Below are positions 1 through 5,244 of a DNA stretch of 7,205 nucleotides, one piece after another (within the stretch, counting starts at the first letter, position 1; each line of letters starts with the position of its first letter). Source of the DNA: UBA349 sp964444115. Its GTDB lineage: Archaea; Methanobacteriota; Methanobacteria; Methanobacteriales; Methanobacteriaceae. The stretch covers positions 1-7,205 of the forward strand of contig CAYUFT010000103.1 of NCBI GenBank assembly GCA_964444115.1. The letters are read 5' to 3'. Made by a program: the position numbers and the translations under genes. A model generated the notes under the pieces. It was not told the DNA's origin, ran no database searches, and saw only the letters and a list, made by a program, of their open reading frames with translations.

Positions 1-300
1 TGCTGTCACAGCAGAATCAGAATCACAACAAAACTTTGCAGAATGGTGTCCTTTGAGAAAATGATACCGCGTGATCCTGCGTCATTCAAATGTTGTTGTT
101 TCTTGATGACACTTGTATTATGTCTGTTTTGTTTCGTTTCTCGCGCTTGTGCTGTTGTAAACGTTGCTAAAAAGAGTCAAAATTCCCTGCCTAATTTCCA
201 TTTAGTGTCCACCAGTACCTCTGTACCATGGTGTTTTTTTCCATTTTATCACTTGAGGATTATTAATTCTGGATTTTATGCATTGTAAGATTTTTAAATT
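1..300. other. Unassigned left-edge region, coding-like GC but no defensible gene
   Basis: GC is about 40% over 1-240, similar to the real genes here, then falls to about 20% after 300, so this stretch probably is or was a gene or structured RNA. The plus frame from position 1 is open to 288 (81 codons from the ATG at 43), but its product is rich in Cys and Phe, has no Shine-Dalgarno site and resembles no family I know. Another plus frame (2-64) ends in a short tail of ordinary composition. On the minus strand an AAGTGAT site (254-248) precedes an ATG at 244, but that frame stops after 17 codons. I see no tRNA, no SRP or RNase P core motif and no transposase signature. Confidence 0.3.
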
Positions 301-436
301 ATATTGTAATTGAATTATTATAATCTAATTTTTTCCACTTTTAATCTAATTTGAATTTATTTATTATACTATTTTATACCTATATGGTCATAAATATTTT
401 AATAGTTTAATTCAAACTCGTAAATCGAATTTTTGT

Positions 437-598
437 ATGTTCTCAACTATTCATAATCTTAAATTTATCTTAATTAATCATATAATAATAAGATATTTGC
501 TAATCAATATATAAACCATGAGAACATGATATATTAATTCCATAACTTTTCTCTGATTTACAAATTCTCAAATAATTTTGATAAAAATATGAGAATGT
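437..598. repeat. Four alternating TGAGAA-type elements upstream of aroK
   Basis: The 9-mers TGAGAACAT (minus, 445-437), TGAGAACAT (plus, 519-527), TGAGAATTT (minus, 570-562) and TGAGAATGT (plus, 590-598) share the core TGAGAA and a T at position nine. They alternate in orientation, so they form two inverted pairs, the outer one a perfect 9-bp match. The second copy lies 3 nt downstream of the best TATA box and the last ends 13 nt before the ribosome binding site. That placement would suit a repressor operator for the aromatic operon. The function is inference; the repeats are seen directly. Confidence 0.45.
508..515 (+). promoter_or_regulatory. Candidate archaeal TATA box for the aroK operon
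   Basis: TATATAAA is a consensus-like archaeal TATA box and the same octamer occurs before the gene at 7041. It would place the transcript start near 538-542, giving a leader of about 80 nt. GATATATTAA at 528-537 is a weaker alternative with a purine-rich BRE-like stretch before it. In this AT-rich spacer, TATA-like words also arise by chance. Confidence 0.35.
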
Positions 599-611
599 TT
601 TTAGTAAGACC

Positions 612-617
612 GGTGAT
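612..617 (+). promoter_or_regulatory. Ribosome binding site deciding the TTG start of aroK
   Basis: GGTGAT is complementary to the AUCACC part of the archaeal 16S rRNA 3' end and sits 3 nt before the TTG at 621. It supports a TTG start; the conserved N-terminus (VRSPGSATVINAIS) begins only three codons later, which leaves no room for a later start. Confidence 0.7.
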
Positions 618-620
618 ATA

Positions 621-1478
621 TTGAAAAAAACAGTTAGATCCCCAGGATCAGCTACAGTTATAAACGCCATTTCAACTGGCAGTGGTTCTGCCTTTGGTAT
701 TCAACTTTATGTAACTGCAGAAGTTCAATTAACATCTTCTGAAATTGAATGTACTTCTGAAAGGCGAGTTAATCCCAAACTAATGGAATTTTGTGTAAAT
801 AAAGTCATTCAACACTATTCTATTGATACAGGAGTAAAAGTTCATACAGATTCTACTTTGCCGGTGGCTTCTGGACTTTCCAGTAGCAGTGCCACCTCAA
901 ACGCTGTGGTAATGGCCACATCCAGTTTAATTGCTGAAGAATTTGACCTAAAACCAATGAATGACATGGAAATCATAAATGCAGCTATTGATGCTTCATT
1001 AGATGCTGGAGTTACTATAACGGGTGCATTCGACGATGCCAGTGCTTCCTACTTTGGAGGACTTACCATAACCAATAATCTGGAAAGAGAAATTATCCAG
1101 AGAAATGAAATGGAAAAACAAAACATATTAATATACATGCCTGACAGAAAGTCACTGACCGCACAATCCAATGTTGATAGGATGAAGCTTTTATCACCGC
1201 TGGTAGATATGGCCTATAAAAAAGCCATTCAGGGAGATATTTATAAAGCACTTACCTTAAATGGAATATTGTATAGTGCAGCACTTGGATTTGATTCAAA
1301 CATTGCTTTAGATGCATTAGAAGCTGGTGCACTTGCATCAGGTTTATCTGGAACTGGTCCGTCCTTTGTGGCGGTGGTTAATGATGAATGTAGTAATAGG
1401 GTTTATGAAGCTTTGAATAATTATCCTGGAAGAGTTATTGCTACACAAGTAGATAATAATGGGACCAAGGTGATATAA
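621..1478 (+). CDS. aroK: Shikimate kinase, archaeal GHMP type
   Basis: The enzyme phosphorylates shikimate at the 3-OH with ATP, the fifth step towards chorismate, in the cytoplasm. At 285 aa it matches the archaeal GHMP-superfamily shikimate kinases (about 280 aa), which are unrelated to the bacterial P-loop AroK. Visible landmarks are the N-terminal block SPGSATVINAISTGSGSAFG (8-27), the GHMP ATP-binding motif PVASGLSSSSATSNA (81-95), an acidic GAFDDASASYFGG segment (135-147) that includes the likely catalytic Asp pair, and the C-terminal glycine-rich motif SGLSGTGPSF (240-249). All three family motifs are intact. The start is TTG, set by GGTGAT at 612-617. Its stop codon TAA shares its last base with the ATG of the chorismate mutase gene, so translation is probably coupled. 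It is the first gene of a three-gene operon. Confidence 0.95.
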   Translation: MKKTVRSPGSATVINAISTGSGSAFGIQLYVTAEVQLTSSEIECTSERRVNPKLMEFCVNKVIQHYSIDTGVKVHTDSTLPVASGLSSSSATSNAVVMATSSLIAEEFDLKPMNDMEIINAAIDASLDAGVTITGAFDDASASYFGGLTITNNLEREIIQRNEMEKQNILIYMPDRKSLTAQSNVDRMKLLSPLVDMAYKKAIQGDIYKALTLNGILYSAALGFDSNIALDALEAGALASGLSGTGPSFVAVVNDECSNRVYEALNNYPGRVIATQVDNNGTKVI

Positions 1479-1774
1479 TGGATGAATCCCAGGCACAAAA
1501 GCTTCTTCAAGAATCAAGAGAAAAGATTGATATTATTGATACTGAAATACTTACTTTAATCAGTGAAAGAACTGCTCTGGCAAAAAAAATCATCAATGCC
1601 AAAGTTATTTTAGGTATGGAGATTCAAGATAAGAAGCGAGAAGAACATATTCACATGAAAACTCGCAAAATTGCCAGAGAATTTCAGATTGATGAAGATA
1701 TGCTCAGTCAAATAATGAAAATATTGACTGACATAAATAAAAAAGAACAAGAACAATTGTTAAGGAGGAAATAA
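1478..1774 (+). CDS. aroQ: Chorismate mutase, AroQ class
   Basis: This 98-aa all-helical protein converts chorismate to prephenate, the branch to phenylalanine and tyrosine. Its length is typical of stand-alone AroQ domains, with no fused dehydratase or dehydrogenase. Compared with the E. coli AroQ (PheA) active site, the key residues occur at a constant offset of three: R14 (R11), R31 (R28), K42 (K39), D51 (D48), R54 (R51), E55 (E52) and Q91 (Q88). Ser84 is replaced by N87. This pattern supports an active enzyme. AAGGTGAT at 1467-1474, inside the end of aroK, is its ribosome binding site, and the start overlaps the aroK stop by one base. It follows the kinase two pathway steps later. The next gene starts 2 nt after its stop codon. 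Confidence 0.93.
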   Translation: MDESQAQKLLQESREKIDIIDTEILTLISERTALAKKIINAKVILGMEIQDKKREEHIHMKTRKIAREFQIDEDMLSQIMKILTDINKKEQEQLLRRK

Positions 1775-1775
1775 A

Positions 1776-1973
1776 ATGGGAAATATAAGAACTTCACATG
1801 TAAAAAGATTGTCTAAAGAACTAATCGAAACTCACCAAGGTAAATTTACCACTGATTTTGATGAAAACAAAAAACTGGTAGAAGAGTTTTCAACTGTAAG
1901 TACTAAGCACTTACGGAACAAAATCGCAGGATATGTTACTCGATTAGTTAGAAACGAAGCAAGACAAGCTTAA
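1776..1973 (+). CDS. rps17e: 30S ribosomal protein S17e
   Basis: This 65-aa basic protein is the archaeal and eukaryotic small-subunit protein eS17. It has the usual length (about 60-70 aa) and family features: an N-terminal GNIRTSHVKRLSKELIE helix that binds rRNA, a central HQGKFTTDFDENK turn, and a basic C-terminal helix with the motif HLRNKIAGYVTRLVR. It has the strongest ribosome binding site in the window, AAGGAGG at 1762-1768, embedded in the last codons of the chorismate mutase gene. That fits a protein needed in much larger amounts than the two enzymes ahead of it. It is the last gene of the operon and is followed by a nested hairpin. Confidence 0.95.
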   Translation: MGNIRTSHVKRLSKELIETHQGKFTTDFDENKKLVEEFSTVSTKHLRNKIAGYVTRLVRNEARQA

Positions 1974-1997
1974 TTAACTTAAGCGTAGTTTTATAAT

Positions 1998-2036
1998 TAT
2001 TTGCCTAGTATTTGATTTTATCAATTCAGGCAAATA
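1998..2036 (+). terminator. Nested hairpin after rps17e, possible 3' end signal
   Basis: TATTTGCCT (1998-2006) pairs perfectly with AGGCAAATA (2028-2036). Inside it TTGAT (2012-2016) pairs with ATCAA (2020-2024) around a TTT loop, leaving an asymmetric internal loop of 5 and 3 nt. It starts 25 nt after the stop codon. No T run follows directly; T6 tracts lie further on near 2069-2074 and 2090-2095. It may therefore protect the mRNA end or mark it rather than terminate by itself. Confidence 0.4.
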
Positions 2037-2165
2037 TGATTTAAAACACCATAACTTGATATTAATCATTTTTTAATGGTTTAAAATATTTTTTAAGCTT
2101 TTTAAATAGTCTTGATAATTAAATTTATTACATTCTAACTAAGTATTTAACATATCTCATTTGGA

Positions 2166-2183
2166 TTTTATAATTTTTATAAT
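2166..2183 (+). promoter_or_regulatory. Tandem TATA-like 9-mers, candidate lysC promoter
   Basis: TTTTATAAT occurs twice back to back without mismatch. Each copy resembles an archaeal TATA box. Initiation about 25 nt downstream would fall near 2190-2210, within the following 14-bp repeats, giving a leader of about 45-65 nt before the lysC ATG. The surrounding spacer is strongly AT-rich, so the assignment is tentative. Confidence 0.35.
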
Positions 2184-2195
2184 CATATATTTACA

Positions 2196-2223
2196 AATTT
2201 TACAATTACAATTTTACAATTAA
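2196..2223 (+). repeat. 14-bp direct tandem repeat before lysC
   Basis: AATTTTACAATTAC (2196-2209) is followed at once by AATTTTACAATTAA (2210-2223), 13 of 14 bases identical. It covers the expected transcription start region and ends 31 nt before the lysC ATG. A regulator binding site is possible; replication slippage in AT-rich DNA is the simpler alternative. Confidence 0.5.
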
Positions 2224-2254
2224 TTATTATTAGTCACCAAGGTTGTGAAGGTTA

Positions 2255-2466
2255 ATGGAATTAATAGTGGCCAAATTCGGAGGAACATCCATAGGAAACG
2301 GTAAACGGATAAAAAAAGCAGCTCAAGCAGTGGTCAATGAGTACATGAAGGGAAATAAGGTAGTGGTGGTTGTTTCTGCCATTAACAAGACTACTGATGA
2401 ATTGCTTCACATAGTTGATGAAGCTATGGAGGATGCCGTTACCGAAAAACAACTGGCAGAAATTGT
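2255..2466 (+). CDS. lysC: Aspartate kinase, N-terminal fragment (cut by assembly gap)
   Basis: Aspartate kinase makes 4-phospho-L-aspartate from aspartate and ATP, the entry step to lysine, threonine and methionine. This part encodes the first 70 residues of the amino-acid kinase fold. The diagnostic VAKFGGTSIGNGKRIKKAA block at the N-terminus contains the catalytic Lys and the nucleotide-binding glycines, and a VVVVSAINKTTDELL segment follows at about residues 37-51. The gene enters the 100-N gap at codon 71. The ATG at 2255 gives the expected N-terminus; its ribosome binding site is poor (AAGGT at 2239-2243 or AGGT at 2249-2252). The same gene resumes after the gap at 2567. Nothing suggests a true break, because both sides carry intact, complementary parts of one family. 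Confidence 0.92.
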
Positions 2467-2566
2467 NNNNNNNNNNNNNNNNNNNNNNNNNNNNNNNNNN
2501 NNNNNNNNNNNNNNNNNNNNNNNNNNNNNNNNNNNNNNNNNNNNNNNNNNNNNNNNNNNNNNNNNN
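2467..2566. other. Assembly gap (100 N) inside the aspartate kinase gene
   Basis: This is exactly 100 N, the conventional size for a scaffold gap of unknown length. The flanking reading frames require the true missing length to be 2 modulo 3. From the usual 400-470 aa of the enzyme, about 140-210 residues, or roughly 430-640 bases, are missing. Confidence 0.95.
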
Positions 2567-3135
2567 TGCATCCTCACGCCCTGAAATACAAGGATCCTAA
2601 AATTAATGCAAAAATCATTGGTTTTGAACATGGAGATCTTTCTGCTCATGGGACAGAGATTTTAGGTCCCTCAAAAAATGAAATGCTTAAAACAACCACT
2701 TTAAGTTCAGAACCTATATCAGTTATTGCTGTGGTTGGGGAAGAAATACTTAACAAGCCAGGAGTTCTAGCAGAACTAACGGATATACTGTCTGAAAATG
2801 AAATCAATATATTTGGTATTTCTACTGGCCAGAATTCAATAACTTTATTTGTTAACAAAAAAAACGCTGATGATGCCCATAGAATATTGCATGATGTAGT
2901 GGTTAAAAATGAAAACCTTAGTTCTCTTTCATTGGGAAGAGAAATAGCAATGATTAGCATTGCCAGCCCGGATTTCATTGATACACCAGGAATTATATCT
3001 GATATTACAGAGCCTCTCAGAGCAAATAATCTGAATATTGTTGAAATTTCATCTTCACAGACATCAGTTGTTATTTTTGTAGAATGGAAGGATGGCGAAA
3101 AAGCTTATGAACTTGTAAGGAGTGTCTTGGAATGA
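2567..3135 (+). CDS. lysC: Aspartate kinase, C-terminal fragment with two ACT domains
   Basis: This is the rest of the enzyme that starts at 2255. The readable frame begins with a HPHALKYKDP block at 2569, the conserved end of the kinase domain, and continues 188 residues to the TGA at 3133-3135. Two tandem ACT domains follow: about residues 50-112 of this fragment (core KPGVLAELTDILSENEINI) and 126-186 (core TPGIISDITEPLRANNLNI). In this family the ACT pair binds the feedback amino acid, usually lysine or threonine. The TGQNSIT and SSQTSVV strands lie where effector contacts are known in relatives. The sequence alone does not say which amino acid inhibits it. The stop codon overlaps the dapA start by 4 nt (ATGA), so the two are one transcript and probably translationally coupled. 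Confidence 0.93.
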
Positions 3136-4025
3136 GTTTTGAAGGTACTATTGTGGCCATGGTGACTCCATTTACCTCAGAAGATGAGGTAGATGAAGAA
3201 GGCATGCGCGAAAACATAAATTATCTAATAGAAAACGGTGTGGATGGTATTCTGGTTGCAGGAACTACAGGTGAATCAGCAACCATTACCCACGAAGAAC
3301 AAAGGAACATGATTGATGTTCTAATTGACGAGGTAAATGGGAGGGTTAAAACCATTGCTGGTGCCGGCAGCAACTCGACCAAAGAAGCTTTAAGCCTAGT
3401 TAAATACGCTGAAAATTCAGGAGCAGATGCTGCTCTGGTTATTACGCCTTATTATAATAAACCACAGCCGCATGGTCTGGTAGAACATTATAAAATCTTA
3501 GCAGAATCTACAGAAGTTCCCATAATTGTTTATAATGTTCCATCTCGAACTGGAACTGATATTGACGTGGAATCTATCGGACAAATTGCAGGTATTGACA
3601 ATATTGTGGCCATAAAAGAAGCCAATCCTGATATGGACAAAGTTTCTATGATTTACCGGAAACTCCTGGATTTGGGATTGGAAGATGAGTTCAATATTTT
3701 ATCTGGAAATGATGATCTTACCCTTCCTATGATTTCCATGGGGGCCAAAGGTGTTATTTCTGTTGTGGCCAATGTTGATCCGGCTAGAATGAGTCAGATG
3801 GTTAATCAGGCACTGGAAGGAGATTTTCACTCGGCCGCCAAAACTCATTATGAGCTATATGAACTCATGAAAGCTTTATTTGTGGAAAGTAACCCGGTAC
3901 CTTCTAAAGAATGCTTAAATTTAATGGGAAGGCCAGCAGGACATGTTAGAATGCCTCTCGCTCCTTTAAAACAGGAAAATAAACTAAAACTCGCTAAAGT
4001 TTTAAAAGATCTTTCTTTAATTTAA
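3132..4025 (+). CDS. dapA: 4-hydroxy-tetrahydrodipicolinate synthase
   Basis: DapA condenses pyruvate with aspartate semialdehyde, the first committed step to diaminopimelate and lysine. The 297-aa product is full length for this TIM-barrel aldolase family. The family motifs are complete: GTTGES (44-49), ITPYYNKP (104-111), YNVPSRTG (134-141) and the Schiff-base lysine K162 in AIKEAN. With an offset of one from E. coli DapA, T45, T46, Y108, Y134, R139 and K162 match the catalytic set. Residues matching the E. coli lysine-binding site are mostly kept (S49, A50, H54, N81, E85, Y107), but H56 is replaced by Q57. The ribosome binding site is AAGGAGTG at 3117-3124, inside the lysC end, and the start overlaps lysC by 4 nt. 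A 200-nt T-tract-rich spacer follows. Confidence 0.96.
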   Translation: MSFEGTIVAMVTPFTSEDEVDEEGMRENINYLIENGVDGILVAGTTGESATITHEEQRNMIDVLIDEVNGRVKTIAGAGSNSTKEALSLVKYAENSGADAALVITPYYNKPQPHGLVEHYKILAESTEVPIIVYNVPSRTGTDIDVESIGQIAGIDNIVAIKEANPDMDKVSMIYRKLLDLGLEDEFNILSGNDDLTLPMISMGAKGVISVVANVDPARMSQMVNQALEGDFHSAAKTHYELYELMKALFVESNPVPSKECLNLMGRPAGHVRMPLAPLKQENKLKLAKVLKDLSLI

Positions 4026-4040
4026 AATCTTTCCTTTGGA

Positions 4041-4119
4041 TTTTTTTAAGACTTTTGCTTAATTTAAAATTAGATTTTCTTTTTTTAATTTATTTTTAAT
4101 TTCTCGTTTCATCTTTTTT
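4041..4119 (+). terminator. Series of T tracts after dapA, likely archaeal terminator
   Basis: T7 (4041-4047), T7 (4080-4086), T5 (4093-4097) and T6 (4114-4119) follow the dapA stop within 95 nt on the coding strand, without a strong hairpin. Archaeal RNA polymerase commonly terminates at such oligo-T stretches. This suggests that lysC-dapA ends here and that dapB has its own promoter. Confidence 0.5.
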
Positions 4120-4155
4120 GTAATTAAATTAGAATTAATTTATTTATTTACATTT

Positions 4156-4177
4156 ATCAAAATTAGATTAATTTGAT
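4156..4177. repeat. Inverted repeat in the dapA-dapB spacer
   Basis: ATCAAA (4156-4161) and TTTGAT (4172-4177) form a 6-bp inverted repeat around a 10-nt AT-rich centre. It lies just before the AT-rich stretch where a dapB promoter would be expected, so an operator is conceivable. Chance is a real alternative at this base composition. Confidence 0.25.
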
Positions 4178-4243
4178 AATAATAAAACTTTTTAAGTAGA
4201 TTATAAAGATAATTTAATGAATCAAGACAGATTCTATCAATTT

Positions 4244-4343
4244 NNNNNNNNNNNNNNNNNNNNNNNNNNNNNNNNNNNNNNNNNNNNNNNNNNNNNNNNN
4301 NNNNNNNNNNNNNNNNNNNNNNNNNNNNNNNNNNNNNNNNNNN
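4244..4343. other. Assembly gap (100 N) covering the dapB start
   Basis: This is again exactly 100 N and so of unknown true length. It hides the dapB start codon, its ribosome binding site and about the first 10 codons. Whether it also hides another small gene cannot be told. Confidence 0.95.
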
Positions 4344-5132
4344 AGAATGGGTTCTAAAATAATAAAAACCATTCTACAACAAGACGATATGGAAGTAGTG
4401 GCAGCTATAGAAGCTCCCCAAAGTCCTTTAGAAGGTAAAGATGTAGGTGAAGCAATAGGGGTGGGCCCCCTAGGTGTAAAGATCACCGCAGCAGAAAATT
4501 TAGCTAAAGCCCTAAAAAAAAGTAAGGCTCAGGTATTGGTGGACTTTACTATAGCCACAGCAGCCATAAAAACCATTAAAACCACTGCAGATTGTGGTGT
4601 TGGTCTGGTAGTAGGTACCACTGGTTTTTCTGAAGAGCAACTGGCTGAAATAAAAGATTCAGTTTTTAAAAACAATGTAAAAGCCGTTGTTTCTCCTAAT
4701 ATGGCTATTGGTGTCAATGTTTTCTTTAAAATTCTCAAGGATTTGGCTCCGATTCTAGCGGATTATGATGTGGAGATAATTGAGGCTCATCACAAGCATA
4801 AAAAGGACTCTCCATCTGGAACGGCGGTTAGAGCATTTGAAATCATTTCTGAAGAAACTGATAGAAATCCTGCGGATGTAGGGGTTTACGGAAGACATGG
4901 TTTGGTTGGTGAGCGTACTAAAGATGAAATCGGAGTTCATGCGGTTAGAGGTGGAGACATTGTAGGTGATCACACGGTTCTCTTTGCTGGTGAAGGTGAA
5001 AGACTGGAAATTACTCACCGGGCCCATAGTAGACAATCATTTGTCAGCGGAGTCATAAAAGCCCTCAGATTCATTCCAACTGCTGAGGAAGGAAAAATTA
5101 ATGATATGGCTGATGTATTAGGCATTAAATGA
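4344..5132 (+). CDS. dapB: 4-hydroxy-tetrahydrodipicolinate reductase, N-terminus lost in gap
   Basis: DapB reduces the DapA product with NAD(P)H to tetrahydrodipicolinate. The readable frame opens directly after the gap with RMGSKII, the second half of the family's GxxGRMG dinucleotide-binding motif. About 10 residues, including the start codon, are therefore missing. The ATG at 4347 is an internal Met, not the start. Conserved blocks are VDFT (about residue 70 from the gap edge), GTTGF (about 92-96), SPNMAIGVN (about 117-125), the catalytic EAHHKHKKDSPSGTA segment with its His pair and Lys (about 146-160), and the GGDIVGDHTV strand near the C-terminus. The 263 visible residues plus about 10 equal the usual 270. 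Spacing from dapA suggests a separate transcript or a weakly coupled one. Confidence 0.95.
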   Translation, partial: RMGSKIIKTILQQDDMEVVAAIEAPQSPLEGKDVGEAIGVGPLGVKITAAENLAKALKKSKAQVLVDFTIATAAIKTIKTTADCGVGLVVGTTGFSEEQLAEIKDSVFKNNVKAVVSPNMAIGVNVFFKILKDLAPILADYDVEIIEAHHKHKKDSPSGTAVRAFEIISEETDRNPADVGVYGRHGLVGERTKDEIGVHAVRGGDIVGDHTVLFAGEGERLEITHRAHSRQSFVSGVIKALRFIPTAEEGKINDMADVLGIK

Positions 5133-5146
5133 GTTATTAAGGACTT

Positions 5147-5175
5147 ATTAATTGAATATATGAATCAATATTAAT
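5147..5175 (+). terminator. Weak AT-rich hairpin after dapB
   Basis: ATTAATTGA (5147-5155) can pair with TCAATATTAAT (5165-5175), leaving a 2-nt bulge and a 9-nt loop. It starts 15 nt after the dapB stop. There is no T run behind it and the stem is almost all A-T, so it may be only a marginal signal. Confidence 0.2.
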
Positions 5176-5189
5176 AGGTATATCCAATA

Positions 5190-5224
5190 CATAAATAGGT
5201 TAAATAGAAATATATTATATATAA
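5190..5224 (+). promoter_or_regulatory. Candidate promoter region for asd
   Basis: The region has two TATA-like words: CATAAATA at 5190-5197, which would put the start near 5217-5224 and leave a short leader with the ribosome binding site, and the overlapping TATATTATATATAA at 5211-5224, which would give an almost leaderless message. The GGTGAT site favours the first. Confidence 0.3.
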
Positions 5225-5234
5225 CAATTATTTT

Positions 5235-5240
5235 GGTGAT
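5235..5240 (+). promoter_or_regulatory. Ribosome binding site deciding the ATG start of asd
   Basis: GGTGAT lies 4 nt before the ATG at 5245. In-frame TTG (5233) and GTG (5236) codons further upstream overlap this site and so are unlikely starts. Confidence 0.75.
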
Positions 5241-5244
5241 AAAA

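Larger units (their letters stand above)
301..620. other. AT-rich intergenic leader upstream of the shikimate kinase operon
   Basis: This stretch is about 20% GC and has no open frame of useful length on either strand. It holds the presumed promoter of the aroK operon (TATATAAA at 508-515), four copies of a TGAGAA-type element between 437 and 598, a 10-bp sequence AATCTAATTT repeated 21 bp apart (322-331 and 343-352), and the GGTGAT ribosome binding site at 612-617. Confidence 0.7.

Noticed and set aside
1..13. TGCTGTCACAGCA palindrome at the extreme left edge as a possible mobile-element end
   Set aside because: There is no second copy in the window, no transposase and no target duplication. 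A single short palindrome cut by the window edge is not evidence.
103..110. TTGATGAC as a possible C box of a C/D guide RNA
   Set aside because: There is no matching D box (CTGA) at a suitable distance and no C'/D' boxes.
43..288. Plus-strand 81-codon frame with a hydrophobic, Cys-rich stretch near residues 17-38
   Set aside because: It has no ribosome binding site, odd composition (runs of Cys and Phe) and no recognisable family. The hydrophobic part looks like a chance signal-peptide mimic.
1974..2254. tRNA or small RNA gene in the rps17e-lysC spacer
   Set aside because: There is no cloverleaf, no TTCGA-type T loop and no GC-rich stretch. Apart from the hairpin and repeats it is plain AT-rich DNA.
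2646..2978. Minus-strand open frame of 110 codons opposite lysC
   Set aside because: It lies wholly inside the conserved ACT-domain coding region, with no start signal. It is a shadow of the real gene.
3132..3135. Possible lysC-dapA fusion or frameshift at the ATGA overlap
   Set aside because: A 4-nt stop/start overlap with an upstream ribosome binding site is ordinary translational coupling, and both proteins have complete termini there.
4755..5036. Minus-strand open frame of 93 codons opposite dapB
   Set aside because: The plus strand here carries the conserved DapB catalytic block. The reverse frame has no ribosome binding site or sensible composition.
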